A stretch of 64,000 bases of DNA from Candidatus Cloacimonas sp. (GTDB lineage: Bacteria > Cloacimonadota > Cloacimonadia > Cloacimonadales > Cloacimonadaceae): positions 1 to 64,000 of the forward strand of contig JALOCJ010000006.1 in the NCBI GenBank assembly GCA_023227825.1. Reading direction: 5' to 3'. A program made the translations under genes and the position numbers. This document shows positions 28,070 to 37,662 of the stretch, piece after piece (the first letter of the stretch is position 1; every line of letters begins with the position of its first letter). Below the pieces are notes generated by a model. That model saw only the letters and a program-made list of their open reading frames with translations. It made no database searches and was not told where the DNA came from.

Positions 28070-31000
28070 TTATGAAACTACTTTTTCAATACCCAGATGG
28101 ATTTTATGACCATTGATATCCAAACACTGCATATTTGCTGTTGGTTTATCTAATAAGATCAATTCTTTTCCAAGGGTTTCAGATAAGATATAATTTCGGT
28201 GAATCTGAACCGCCTGGACAATATCTTTCGGAGCTACCAATGTTACAATAATATTATCTAAAATATCCAAATTCATTTCTTTACGGGTAAATTGGATTTT
28301 ATTGATTAGTTCACGGGCATAACCCTCATTTAACAGTTCATTAGTTAACTTTGTATCCAAAGCTACAAAGAGGTCTTTGGCATTAGCAAAAACATATCCC
28401 TCACGGGGAATGATGCTTATGCTGACTTCTTCTGGCAATAGATTGATAGTTTCGCCTTCGATTTTTAGGGGATAAAAGCCAGTTGAATTAAATGCCTGCA
28501 AGACCTTATCTGCCGGGGTGTTGTTTAAAAGGATATTAATTGCTTGCACTTTTTTGCCGTATTTAGGACCCAATATTTTGAAATCGGGCTTCAATTCATA
28601 CTGCACAAAGCCATCCTGTTCGCTTACAAAGGTTATTTTTCGGATGTTTACTTCTTCTTTTACGAGGTCTAACATATCCTTCAAATCATCTTTCACTTTT
28701 GCGGGAACAAACATTTCGTTTAGGGGTTGGCGAACCTTTATTTGGCATTCATTTCTGGCGGCTCTGCCTAAAGAAACAAGATCAATTACGGTCTGCATTT
28801 TCTTTTCCAGTTTGGTATCTATATAGACATCATCGGCAACAGGATAATATTCCAGATGAACGCTTTCTCCTGCATTCAAGTTCAAAAAAAACTCTTCCGC
28901 CAGGTAAGGAGCATAAGGTGCAATAAGTTTGGCAATTTCTACTAAGACCTGATAGAGAGTTCGGTAGGCATCAGTTTTATCTGCATTAAATTCTGAAGCC
29001 CAAAAACGGCGTCTGCTTCTGCGAACATACCAATTGGAAAGCTCTTCAATTACAAAACCCTGAATGGCACGCACCGCTTTTGTAAAATCGTAAACATCAG
29101 TGTTATTACGCACCGTAATAATCAAGGAATGCAAGCGGGAAATAATCCAGCGGTCAATTTCCACTTCCCGAACCCAATTATATGGATAGTCAGTTGCTAC
29201 AAAGCCATCAATATTGGCATAAGTAGCAAAGAATGAATATACATTCTTCAAAGTGCCGATAAATTTTCCTAAGATTTCTTTCACCCCGTCAACATCAAAA
29301 CGCGTAGGAACCCAGGGCGGAGAGACCTCTAATAAATACCAGCGAATTGCGTCTGCTCCATAATCTTGCATTAGTTCTATAGGGTCAACTGCATTTCCGT
29401 GAGATTTACTCATTTTCCTGCCGTTTTTATCCAGAATCATATCATTAACCAAACAGCTTTTGTAACTGGAAACTCCTTTCAACAAAGTAGAAATGGCAAG
29501 CATAGAATAAAACCAACCCCGGGTTTGGTCTATACCCTCAGAAATAATATCAGCAGGAAAGAGGTCGGGCTCAAAATGCTCATAATTTTCAAAAGGATAA
29601 TGCCATTGAGCAAAAGGCATAGAGCCGCTATCAAACCAGCAATCAATAACTTCCGGAGTGCGATGCATCTTGTTACCACAGGAACAAGTAAGAACAACTT
29701 CATCAATATAGGGACGGTGTAAATCCAAGTCTTCCGGAACTTCTTTTCCGGAAATCATTTTTCCTTCTTTATGCAATTCTTCAATAGAACTTATAGAACG
29801 CTGGTTCCCGCATTTTTCACAAATCCAGATATTGAGCGGTGTCCCCCAAAAACGGTCTCTGGATAAAGCCCAGTCCACATTATTTTCCAGCCAGTCACCA
29901 AAACGCTTTTCTCCTACAAAAGGAGGATACCAATCAATTTTCCGGTTGTTTTCCAATAGCTGTTCTTTGAAAGCCGTAGTTCTAATATACCAGCTTTCCC
30001 GGGCATAATAAATAAGCGGACTTTTACATCTCCAGCAAAAGGGGTAACTATGTTTAATTTGTTCCCTTTTTAATAAGTTGCCACTTTCTTTTAAGTGACG
30101 GATGATATCTTTATCGGCATCTTTAACAAACTGATGTGCCCAAGGGGTTACTGCTGCGGTAAATTTGCCTTCGCTGTCTACCGGTTGAATAAAAGGCAGA
30201 TTGTATTTCACAGCCAATGAATAATCATCCTGTCCAAAAGCAGGAGCTGTGTGAACAATTCCAGTGCCATCACTCATTGTAACATAATTGCCTAAACAGA
30301 TATACCAGGCGGGCTTATGAACAGGAATAAAATTAAAAAGGGGCTGATAATAACGACCTTCCAATTCGCTGCCTTGCATTTCAGAGATAATTTTTACATC
30401 TTCATCCAGCACTTGCAAACGGGCTTTAGCCAAAATTAAATTCTGACCTTGATAGTGAACTTTAATGTAGGTTTCATCAGGATGAACAGCTAAGGCAACA
30501 TTGGAAATAAGAGTCCAGGGGGTAGTTGTCCACGCGAGAAAATAGGTGTTCTCTTCATCCAACGCTTTAAACTTAACATAAATGGAGGGGTCTTCTATAT
30601 CTTTATAACCCTGAGCCACTTCATGTGAAGAAAGAGGAGTTCCACAACTGGGACAATAGGGAACAATTTTATATGCCTTATATATGAGGTCGCGGCAAAA
30701 GAAATTATTCAGAATCCACCAAACGGATTCTATATAGCTGTTATGTAAAGTTACATAAGGGTGATCCAGATCGATCCAATAGCCCATAAGTTCTGTCATT
30801 TCTCGCCAGAGCTTTTCATAGCTGAAAACGGACTCCCGACATTTCTGACAGAATTTTTCAATTCCATAGTCCTCTATGCCACGCTTATCCTTCAGACCGA
30901 GTTCTTTTTCTACTTCAATTTCTACCGGTAAACCGTGTGTATCCCAACCGGCTTTGCGTTTAACCTGAAAGCCGTTCATTGTTTTATAACGGCAAATAAC

Positions 31001-31198
31001 ATCTTTCAGGGTTCTTGCCATTATATGATGAATACCAGGTTTGCCATTTGCCGTAGGAGGTCCTTCATAAAAAATAAAACGGGGATTTCCTTCACGAATA
31101 TCAACGCTTTTTTGAGCTAAATCGTGTTTTTTCCAATATTCGCGAATGCGGTTTTCCAGATGCCTGGGGCTTTCTTTCAGGTCTGGTGTTTTATACAT
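28070..31198 (-). CDS. ileS: Isoleucyl-tRNA synthetase, eukaryote-like type
   Basis: 1042 aa from the ATG at 31196-31198, preceded by AAGGA; a longer frame to 31354 would run through the upstream gene and lacks homology. It charges tRNA-Ile with isoleucine in the cytoplasm. Visible motifs are the class I signature in the form GIHHIMAR (about 56-63), the CP1 editing domain, WDTHGLPVEIEVEKELGL, CWFDSGSMPFAQWHYP, DQTRGWFYSML and KMSKSHGNAVDP (about 594). A long C-terminal part with anticodon-binding helices follows. The GIHH form and the length match the eukaryote-like IleRS branch, known in some bacteria to be less sensitive to mupirocin. It lies 7 nt after the small zinc gene, in one operon. 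Confidence 0.96.
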   Translation of the reverse strand: MYKTPDLKESPRHLENRIREYWKKHDLAQKSVDIREGNPRFIFYEGPPTANGKPGIHHIMARTLKDVICRYKTMNGFQVKRKAGWDTHGLPVEIEVEKELGLKDKRGIEDYGIEKFCQKCRESVFSYEKLWREMTELMGYWIDLDHPYVTLHNSYIESVWWILNNFFCRDLIYKAYKIVPYCPSCGTPLSSHEVAQGYKDIEDPSIYVKFKALDEENTYFLAWTTTPWTLISNVALAVHPDETYIKVHYQGQNLILAKARLQVLDEDVKIISEMQGSELEGRYYQPLFNFIPVHKPAWYICLGNYVTMSDGTGIVHTAPAFGQDDYSLAVKYNLPFIQPVDSEGKFTAAVTPWAHQFVKDADKDIIRHLKESGNLLKREQIKHSYPFCWRCKSPLIYYARESWYIRTTAFKEQLLENNRKIDWYPPFVGEKRFGDWLENNVDWALSRDRFWGTPLNIWICEKCGNQRSISSIEELHKEGKMISGKEVPEDLDLHRPYIDEVVLTCSCGNKMHRTPEVIDCWFDSGSMPFAQWHYPFENYEHFEPDLFPADIISEGIDQTRGWFYSMLAISTLLKGVSSYKSCLVNDMILDKNGRKMSKSHGNAVDPIELMQDYGADAIRWYLLEVSPPWVPTRFDVDGVKEILGKFIGTLKNVYSFFATYANIDGFVATDYPYNWVREVEIDRWIISRLHSLIITVRNNTDVYDFTKAVRAIQGFVIEELSNWYVRRSRRRFWASEFNADKTDAYRTLYQVLVEIAKLIAPYAPYLAEEFFLNLNAGESVHLEYYPVADDVYIDTKLEKKMQTVIDLVSLGRAARNECQIKVRQPLNEMFVPAKVKDDLKDMLDLVKEEVNIRKITFVSEQDGFVQYELKPDFKILGPKYGKKVQAINILLNNTPADKVLQAFNSTGFYPLKIEGETINLLPEEVSISIIPREGYVFANAKDLFVALDTKLTNELLNEGYARELINKIQFTRKEMNLDILDNIIVTLVAPKDIVQAVQIHRNYILSETLGKELILLDKPTANMQCLDINGHKIHLGIEKVVS

Positions 31199-31205
31199 AT
31201 TTTCC

Positions 31206-31571
31206 TTATCCAATCTTTTTTTGATGACCACTTCTGCGTTGACCGGGAACGAAATTATGCGGATTGGCAGGATGGTTTTTTGTGCGTTCAAAGTCCTTTT
31301 GTTTAAGGGGATTTTCCTGTTCAGTTTCCACTTTCTTTTCTTCAAAGAGTTCACTAAAATGCTCTTTCAATTCATCCTGTTCAGAAACATATTCCTTCCA
31401 GTCCTCAATTGCTTTTTCTCTATCAACACATTTCGGACAGAGGACAAGCATATTTTGTTCATTAACGCCAATCCAACCTCTATTATAACAGTGGTCACAG
31501 CTATTTTTCTTACGATTTTTTTCGGCTATGGCTTTTGCCACATCCAGATGTTTTTCTTCAAGGATAAACAT
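31206..31571 (-). CDS. Small zinc-ribbon protein upstream of ileS
   Basis: 121 aa with CDHCYNRGWIGV followed by VLCPKCVDREK, a two-CxxC zinc-binding knuckle at residues 25-50. A charged, helical middle (EDWKEYVSEQDELKEHFSEL) and a basic Asn/Gly-rich tail follow. GGAGGAG sits directly before the ATG. The gene ends 7 nt before ileS, so translation is probably coupled. I do not recognise the family. The basic tail and zinc knuckle would fit RNA or ribosome binding, but this is a guess. Confidence 0.75.
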   Translation of the reverse strand: MFILEEKHLDVAKAIAEKNRKKNSCDHCYNRGWIGVNEQNMLVLCPKCVDREKAIEDWKEYVSEQDELKEHFSELFEEKKVETEQENPLKQKDFERTKNHPANPHNFVPGQRRSGHQKKIG

Positions 31572-31602
31572 ATCTCCTCCTGTGCTTAATTATGCAGAGA
31601 TG

Positions 31603-31631
31603 ATTATATATAACTCAGCACTTTTCTACAT
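31603..31631 (-). promoter_or_regulatory. Possible promoter of the ileS operon
   Basis: The minus strand shows TATAAT (31603-31608) about 30 nt before the first start codon. The -35 is poor (ATGTAG or TGTAGA). The rest of 31632-31843 shows no gene, only small palindromes such as TTATCC-AAT-GGATAA near 31800. Confidence 0.3.
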
Positions 31632-31843
31632 TTTGAGCCATTTATTTTGAAGGCAGAATTCTGTAAAAGGAAATTTTCGTTTCCTCTTATTTACAAGAGT
31701 GCCTATATAAATATAGGATGACGAATTTTATAATTTGGGACAAAAAACAGGGTATATACTGCTTTCTTTGTATTTTCCTTAGCAGAATTCGGCATTCCAT
31801 TATCCAATGGATAACCCTAATCTAAATGAGGGGTCAGCAATAT

Positions 31844-32350
31844 TTAATGCTTAGGATTGCGTTTGGGTTTTGGCTTTACAGGGGTTAGCGGTAAAGTTGT
31901 AACCTCTTCAATTGGCTCTGCCTCCTTAGGAGTACTTTCCATAAATTGAATGGGAGCACTAATCACCGTTTTTTTCAATTCAATTTTAACAATCGGTTCC
32001 AAACGGTGCGTTACAATAAATAAGTTCTTATTGCGGGATAAAGCAAGTTTATCCTCTGCAGATAATGCCTCAATTTCATTCCAATTGACTACTTTTTCAA
32101 TTTTGCCGGTAGCCATATCTACGATTTGGACGAAAGTTTGTTTTTCAGGCATAAAGTGAACCTCCATTGTATATTTATCCGGAAATTTTTTACTGATTTC
32201 AACAACGAAATTCAGATATTCTTTTTGATGTTCTTTGTGCCAGGCATAAAAACTCTTGCATTTGAAAATACGAGGGCAAACAGCACACAATTGAGGTGCC
32301 GGTTCACGGTAGCGTTTTAATTCACAGAAAAAATGCCTGTCTATTTTCAT
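31844..32350 (-). CDS. Hypothetical protein with N-terminal Cys cluster
   Basis: 168 aa. The N terminus has LCAVCPRIFKCKSF (residues 21-34), a possible metal site with CxxC and a third Cys. Then come a basic/aromatic helix (YAWHKEHQKEYLNFV), a beta-rich middle (YTMEVHFMPEKQTFVQIVDM) and a Pro/Lys-rich tail (PLTPVKPKPKRNPKH). AAGGAAAAG lies before the ATG. Only the TTGACA-like box at about 32379-32384 is a promoter hint. It stands alone between the ileS operon and efp. Family not recognised. Confidence 0.6.
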   Translation of the reverse strand: MKIDRHFFCELKRYREPAPQLCAVCPRIFKCKSFYAWHKEHQKEYLNFVVEISKKFPDKYTMEVHFMPEKQTFVQIVDMATGKIEKVVNWNEIEALSAEDKLALSRNKNLFIVTHRLEPIVKIELKKTVISAPIQFMESTPKEAEPIEEVTTLPLTPVKPKPKRNPKH

Positions 32351-32484
32351 AACTTTTCCTTTTCTGATGAACTACTTATGCTGTCAAGAAAATTTCGGGA
32401 AAAAAATAAAGATCACGCAGATTACGCAGATAAAAGAATAGGTTGGAGATGAACAGGATTTCAGGGATTTATTGGATTATTTGA

Positions 32485-32554
32485 GTCAGGAATAATACGC
32501 GCCGTAAAAGATATCTGCAAAGTAAAAGTTATCCAGGCGCAAATGACTCCTGAC
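32485..32554. repeat. Inverted repeat of the GTCAGGAGTCG family (reversed copy)
   Basis: Arms of 19 nt, 32485-32503 (GTCAGGAATAATACGCGCC) and 32536-32554 (GGCGCAAATGACTCCTGAC), enclose AGTAAAAGTTATCC. Read on the minus strand the order of blocks matches the copies at 5301 and 16553. Just before it (32425-32470) is a degenerate tract, ATAAAAGAATAGG and GATGAACAGGATT, also present at 55803-55855. Confidence 0.75.
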
Positions 32555-32638
32555 TTCATTCTTCCTAAAAAAATTTCCTTGCCAAAATCCCTATCTTCAA
32601 TAGCGTGACTTCTTTAATTGAAATATAAGGAAACGAAT

Positions 32639-33202
32639 ATGGCTACAATGGCTGATATTAGAAACGGAATGGTCATTGAATTCAAAGATGACTTGTATGA
32701 AGTGATAGAATTTCTCCATGTAAAACCAGGTAAAGGACCTGCTTTTCTGCGTTCAAAGCTGAAAAATGTTCGCACAGGAAGAGTTTTGGAAAATACTTTT
32801 CGGGAGAGTGACACCTTCAATGAAGTCCGTATAGAACGCACTAAAAAAGAATTTCTCTATCGTGATGGAGATTTTTTGGTGTTAATGGATAGTGATAACT
32901 ATGAACAGATGCATATAGATGTATCTCTTTTAGGAGATAAAGAAAATCTGCTTAAAGAGAATATGGAAGTTATTGTATCAACTACTCCGGATGGAGATGT
33001 TGTAGGAATAGAACTACCAACAACTGTAATTCAGACCATAGCTGAATGCGAGCCTAATTTGAAAGGAAACACTGCTTCCGGAAGTGGAAAAGTTGCCTAT
33101 ACGGAAACAGGTTTACGGTTGACGGTTCCTTTCTTTGTGGAACAAGGTGATAAAATTAAAATTGACACCCGCACGGGTGAATATATAGAAAGAGCTAATT
33201 AA
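32639..33202 (+). CDS. efp: Translation elongation factor P
   Basis: 187 aa from the ATG at 32639 (AAGGAAA 6 nt upstream); an upstream in-frame ATG at 32618 has no RBS. EF-P binds between the P and E sites and relieves stalling at polyproline stretches. All three beta-barrel domains are present. The domain I loop is VKPGKGPAF, with Lys32 at the position modified by EpmA in enterobacteria. The usual C-terminal signature is recognisable as RLTVPFFVEQGDKIKIDTRTGEYIER. No modification enzyme is visible in the window. A small zinc gene follows after 9 nt. Identification is secure. Confidence 0.97.
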   Translation: MATMADIRNGMVIEFKDDLYEVIEFLHVKPGKGPAFLRSKLKNVRTGRVLENTFRESDTFNEVRIERTKKEFLYRDGDFLVLMDSDNYEQMHIDVSLLGDKENLLKENMEVIVSTTPDGDVVGIELPTTVIQTIAECEPNLKGNTASGSGKVAYTETGLRLTVPFFVEQGDKIKIDTRTGEYIERAN

Positions 33203-33211
33203 GAGGATAAA

Positions 33212-33418
33212 ATGGGAAAAGTAAAAAGTTTTGCTGCTAAGGTAGCACATGATAACTCTTCTGAGGGGAAAGTAATTTGTCCTGTTTGCAATACAGAAAT
33301 AAAAAGGGTTAAGCTTATTACCAATAAAAAGAAGAATGGCGGTTGGACTCCTCAGAAGTCATATATAAAAATATGCAAGTGTAATGAAACAGACATTCTG
33401 GCTGGCAAAAATCTCTAA
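33212..33418 (+). CDS. Small zinc-ribbon protein downstream of efp
   Basis: 68 aa, Lys-rich. CPVCNTEIKRVKLI and ICKCNE give a likely four-Cys zinc site (residues 24-27 and 55-57, the last pair spaced by one residue). AGAGGA precedes the ATG, which starts 9 nt after the efp stop, so it is probably translated from the efp mRNA. The size and charge resemble ribosome-associated zinc proteins. The family is not recognised and the role is unknown. Confidence 0.75.
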   Translation: MGKVKSFAAKVAHDNSSEGKVICPVCNTEIKRVKLITNKKKNGGWTPQKSYIKICKCNETDILAGKNL

Positions 33419-33532
33419 AGATATATAATTAACTTAAAAGAAAGCCATATTACTGCAAAGAAAAGAAACATACTTGCGTCGGTTTTTTTAATTGACTATT
33501 TATGTAAGCACCAAAAAAGGTCTTAAAAGCTA

Positions 33533-33565
33533 TCCGCTATTAATAGTTTGGTAGCGGAATTTTTA
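33533..33565 (+). terminator. Terminator-like hairpin after the efp unit
   Basis: TCCGCTA and TAGCGGA form a perfect 7-bp stem around a 12-nt loop and are followed by ATTTTTAT. It separates efp and its partner from the export cluster starting at 33596. Confidence 0.5.
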
Positions 33566-33595
33566 TCTTCATAGTAATATTTCCTGGAGGATTGA

Positions 33596-36500
33596 ATGCC
33601 TTGCCCTATCTGGAAGCGGATAATACTGCTGATAATTGTAATTCTAACTGGTTCATTGTCAGCATTGGTTCCTCCTGTCCCAATGTATAAAAATTCACCA
33701 TCAACCTGGCAAGCTACACGCTTGGAGGGGGATTTTTTTGTGGATGGAGCTTTAAAGTCCGGTACAAGAAATCTACCTAATAACATTCTGGTTTTACGCG
33801 TGCAATTTAGTGATGTCCCTTTTCGGGATCAGACAGAATATCCTGATTATTTAGCTCACGATGATGCTTTTTTTAATCGCTGGATGGAACACTTGAAGGA
33901 TTATTTTCAGGAGGCGAGCCATTTTCAATATGAACTGCACTGTTATCTATATCCACAAGTCCTAACAATGCCTAATACTCTGTCTTTTTACGGCGCTGAT
34001 GGAAATGATGAAATAGATGTAAACTTACCTCAAATTTTACCGGATATTTTAGCTTTAATAGATACTGATGTTAATTTTAGTCAATATGGAGGCATTATTA
34101 TTTTTCATTCCGGAACCGGACAGGAATCAGACATTGAGTCCATTCGGCTTAATGAGATATGGAGTACTTTTCTAACCCGGAAGCAGCTACAGAACTATTT
34201 TGAGCCGCAAAATGATTTGTATGCTGGTTATCTAACTGATGATGGAACTTATTTAACCAACATAATTATTGTTCCCGAAGACGAATTTCAGGATTACTTT
34301 CCTGCAGTAGGTGAAGATAATGCAGCTAATTACCTTTTCAGTATCTATGGTGTGCTGGCTCATCAATTTGGTCATTTGTTAGGTCTACCGACTTTATATG
34401 ATAATGATAACAGTAATGGTATCAGCCAGGGTATTGGTAATTGGGGTTTGATGGGGACAGGTTTATGGAATGGAAGTGGTTATGTTCCTGCTCAGTTATG
34501 TGCCTGGTCACGCTATTTTTTAGGTTGGGAAACTCCTGTAATATTATCCCTGGATAGTGAAAATAATTCTGTGGATTACTTTCTTAATCATTTACCGGGG
34601 GCAATTCGTCTCTACAAAGTGCCTATTTCAGCAACGGAATATTTCTTGGTGGAAAATAGACAACAAAATCCTGATGGCAGTTTAGACCCTATTAATAATC
34701 GTCCCAGTTATACTTTTAAACTTCTTACTGATGGTCAACAGGATTATTATGAGGATGATCCTTCAACACCGGAGAATGAATCCTTATTACCCTATTTCAA
34801 TTTTATGGAGAATAGCTACTTAGGTAGTGAATGGGATTTTTTCTTACCTGGTTTAGGAGGTCCCGTTCCCGATAATAGTCCTTTTCCCATAGATGGTTCA
34901 GGAATTCTTATCTGGCACATAGATGAGAATATTATCAATGCCAATTTTTCCGCTAATTTTGACCGTAATTATATAAATTCCTATGCGTTACATAAAGGAA
35001 TTGACTTGGAAGAAGCAGATGGAATTCAGCATCTGGATACAGCAGCAAACAGTATTTACAAATGGGGTAGTCCTTTTGATAGTTTCAGAGAAGGCAATAA
35101 CGCTTATTTTGGTTATCAATATCATAATGGAATGCTTTCCTTGCCTACCTCAGAAAGCTATTATGGAGGTATTTCATTAGAAATAACTGATATTTCTGCC
35201 AGCGGATTGCAAATGACTTTTTCGGTTATTTATAGTTGGCGTATAACTACTTCCTACCAGGGAATCAATTCTATTAATGCAGCTGCTGTTGATTTTGATG
35301 GCGATGGGATAGATGAATTATTTTATCCTCAGCCGCAGGGCAAAATATATATGTGGAAAAATGATGAATTACTGAATAACTATCCTATACAATTAGCATT
35401 TTATATTCCTTATACTTATATCTGGGACGGAGAAAACTTTTATCTGCCATTGCAGAGGGATGAGGGATGCTGTTTGTATAAACTAAACAATACAGAACGG
35501 ATTTATTTGTTCAGGTCTAATGCCTATAGCTGGGAAAGCCATCCAGTAGATTTGGGTGAAAATTTAGCTCTACCTCTAAAAATAAAAGCTGAAGAAAATT
35601 CCTTTACTATTAAGCTTTTTAACAAAGCAGATAAAACTATATCCACTTTAGCTGATTATACCGGTAACTTTAAAGCCAATCTTATTCATTTTCAAAATAC
35701 ACTATCTCTTATTTATCAAAATACAGACGGAGAATATTGGCTAAGTGACATAAATCTTACTGATAACAGTAAAAGTGACATCAAATTACCTATTCCTGCT
35801 GATTCTACTATTGTAGCTGTTTTTAAAGCTCCGGTTTCGGATACTGAGAATTTGATTGTGCAATGTCCCAATAGTGTTTATTGTTTGAATGGTTCAGAGA
35901 TTGTGGAGGGTTTTCCTTTTGTGCATAATCTAATTGGGGATTCAGACAGCAGTTTTGTTGCTCCTTTAAGTATTGCTGATGTTGATGGTAACGGAACTTT
36001 GGATATTTTAATCGGAGGTGAAAGCGAAATTGCCATAATTGATTATTCCGGAAGGTTGATGAATCCTGAGAACCAAAATCCGGAACCGCATACGGACTTT
36101 ATCAGCGCAGGTATATATGCTATGGATATTGATAATGATAACAATGCAGAAATAATAGGGAATTTTAAAAATAACCGACTTAATATCTGGGAGCATAATT
36201 ACCGCCTGAAAAGTGGGTATCCTGTTTCTTTTGCTGAACGCAGCAGAACCTTGCCTTTTGTTTCCAAATCAACAGATGACAACTGGTATATTTATTGTGC
36301 AACGGATAATGGATCTTTATTCAGAAACAAACTGGAAAATGAACCGCGTTTTAATTCTTCTTTTAATTGGACTTGTGAATTTGGTAATTTAAGAAGAACT
36401 GCCTCTGTGGAAGAAGTAAATTTGCCAAATCAATATAAAACATCGGAGCTTTTTGTGCCGGGTCAGGTTTATATCTATCCCAACCCCTTGAAATCCATTT

Positions 36501-36733
36501 ACCAGCAAAAAATGCGGCTGAATATTATGACCAGTAGAGATACTGAACTGGAACTAAGTATTTATGATATTAGCGGAACCTTAGTTTATCGGCAAAAAGG
36601 TTATGCTAAGGCATATCTTAAAAACCTGGATATCTTTGATCTCCCTGCAGATAAACTTTGCAGCGGAGTTTATATTGCCATTATTAAATCCTCAACCGAC
36701 AGCAAGCGACTCAAGTTTGCTGTAGAAAAATAA
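33596..36733 (+). CDS. Secreted M6-like (immune inhibitor A type) metalloprotease with HQFGH motif and type IX signal
   Basis: 1045 aa. Signal peptide at about 1-24 (KRIILLIIVILTGSLSA). The M6 core covers about 60-450: NILVLRVQFSDVPF, the zinc site VLAHQFGHLLGLPTLYD (H256, H260) and WGLMGTGLWNGSG, the downstream Met turn. The catalytic glutamate of HEFGH is Gln257 (codon CAA). VCBS/FG-GAP-like repeats follow (AAAVDFDGDGIDELFY, SIADVDGNGTLDILIG, YAMDIDNDNNAEII). The C terminus is a type IX domain (YIYPNPL, LSIYDISGTLVYRQ, SGVYIAIIKS). GGAGG precedes the ATG. It leads a tight cluster with the PorV/Q-like and subtilisin genes. It may be an inactive binder, or a variant that keeps activity. Confidence 0.85.
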   Translation: MPCPIWKRIILLIIVILTGSLSALVPPVPMYKNSPSTWQATRLEGDFFVDGALKSGTRNLPNNILVLRVQFSDVPFRDQTEYPDYLAHDDAFFNRWMEHLKDYFQEASHFQYELHCYLYPQVLTMPNTLSFYGADGNDEIDVNLPQILPDILALIDTDVNFSQYGGIIIFHSGTGQESDIESIRLNEIWSTFLTRKQLQNYFEPQNDLYAGYLTDDGTYLTNIIIVPEDEFQDYFPAVGEDNAANYLFSIYGVLAHQFGHLLGLPTLYDNDNSNGISQGIGNWGLMGTGLWNGSGYVPAQLCAWSRYFLGWETPVILSLDSENNSVDYFLNHLPGAIRLYKVPISATEYFLVENRQQNPDGSLDPINNRPSYTFKLLTDGQQDYYEDDPSTPENESLLPYFNFMENSYLGSEWDFFLPGLGGPVPDNSPFPIDGSGILIWHIDENIINANFSANFDRNYINSYALHKGIDLEEADGIQHLDTAANSIYKWGSPFDSFREGNNAYFGYQYHNGMLSLPTSESYYGGISLEITDISASGLQMTFSVIYSWRITTSYQGINSINAAAVDFDGDGIDELFYPQPQGKIYMWKNDELLNNYPIQLAFYIPYTYIWDGENFYLPLQRDEGCCLYKLNNTERIYLFRSNAYSWESHPVDLGENLALPLKIKAEENSFTIKLFNKADKTISTLADYTGNFKANLIHFQNTLSLIYQNTDGEYWLSDINLTDNSKSDIKLPIPADSTIVAVFKAPVSDTENLIVQCPNSVYCLNGSEIVEGFPFVHNLIGDSDSSFVAPLSIADVDGNGTLDILIGGESEIAIIDYSGRLMNPENQNPEPHTDFISAGIYAMDIDNDNNAEIIGNFKNNRLNIWEHNYRLKSGYPVSFAERSRTLPFVSKSTDDNWYIYCATDNGSLFRNKLENEPRFNSSFNWTCEFGNLRRTASVEEVNLPNQYKTSELFVPGQVYIYPNPLKSIYQQKMRLNIMTSRDTELELSIYDISGTLVYRQKGYAKAYLKNLDIFDLPADKLCSGVYIAIIKSSTDSKRLKFAVEK

Positions 36734-36747
36734 GAGGGAGCAAACTT

Positions 36748-37650
36748 ATGAAACATATAACAATTACTTTATGCCTGATCTTGATTGGGGGAATGTGTTT
36801 TGCCGGGATTAATGAAAATGCCGGAACTTACGGATATAAATTTTTAAATGTTCCCTGCGGACCTGTAGCTTTATCCTTAGCAGGAAGAGGTGTTTTCAGT
36901 ATTGATAATCCGGGTTCTTTTTTATTGCAACCGGCTGTCTCCTGTATGAATAATCAACGCCTTTTAGGCATAACTCATAATATGTGGCTGGCAGATACAC
37001 AGGTAAATATGATTACTTATTCTTTTGCCCAACGAAAAAGCCATTTTGGAATAGCTATACGTAATTTGGATTACGGAGAAATAGAAAACCGGGACGATAC
37101 GGGTTTTTTAATAGGTAATTATCATCCCTTGGATATTGATATTACAGCAAATTATGCTCATCGCCTAACCCCCTCTTTTTATACTGGAGGCAATTTAGGG
37201 ATTTTGTATCAGAAATTGAACACTGCTTCCAGTTTAGCTTTACATACTGATCTTGGTTTTTGTTGGCTGCCGCCTGTTACTGATGCTAAAATAACTTTAG
37301 CAGGAAGAAATTTGGGCATAGCCAATCATACTGATGAAGAAAGAGTTAAACTGCCAACCTGTTTTGAACTGGATATTGCCAAAGGATTTTCCCTTGCAGA
37401 ACAGCATTTTCTTTTCGGTGGTTCGGCAATTCAAACCTTAGACGAAGACCTTAAAGGTAATATTAATCTTGAATGTGAACTCTTTCAGATACTTTCTTTA
37501 AGGGGTGGTTATCTTTTGGGCTATGATGCTCAGGATTTAAGTGCCGGTTTTGGAGTGAAATATAAAAACATCTCTGTTGATTATGGCTACGGCTCTTTCA
37601 ACAATGAATTGAATGATGTTCATTCTTTGGGTGTAACTTACAGATTTTAG
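36748..37650 (+). CDS. PorV/PorQ-like outer-membrane beta-barrel protein
   Basis: 300 aa. Signal peptide (MKHITITLCLILIGGMCFA) and the typical start of the PorV/PorQ (UPF0164) family: AGTYGYKFLNVPCGPVALSLAGRGVF, then alternating beta strands and a terminal aromatic (GVTYRF). In type IX systems, PorV-type barrels carry exported proteins from the translocon to the attachment machinery. PorQ-like ones have less clear roles. It sits 14 nt after the M6-like gene and 12 nt before the subtilase gene, both of which carry type IX signals, so a shuttle role for these clients is a reasonable inference. GAGGG precedes the ATG. Confidence 0.8.
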   Translation: MKHITITLCLILIGGMCFAGINENAGTYGYKFLNVPCGPVALSLAGRGVFSIDNPGSFLLQPAVSCMNNQRLLGITHNMWLADTQVNMITYSFAQRKSHFGIAIRNLDYGEIENRDDTGFLIGNYHPLDIDITANYAHRLTPSFYTGGNLGILYQKLNTASSLALHTDLGFCWLPPVTDAKITLAGRNLGIANHTDEERVKLPTCFELDIAKGFSLAEQHFLFGGSAIQTLDEDLKGNINLECELFQILSLRGGYLLGYDAQDLSAGFGVKYKNISVDYGYGSFNNELNDVHSLGVTYRF

Positions 37651-37662
37651 ATAGAGGAAGAA

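Noticed and set aside
31199..31354. N-terminal extension of ileS by 52 residues
   Set aside because: It overlaps a well-supported gene in another frame, and the ATG at 31198 has its own RBS.
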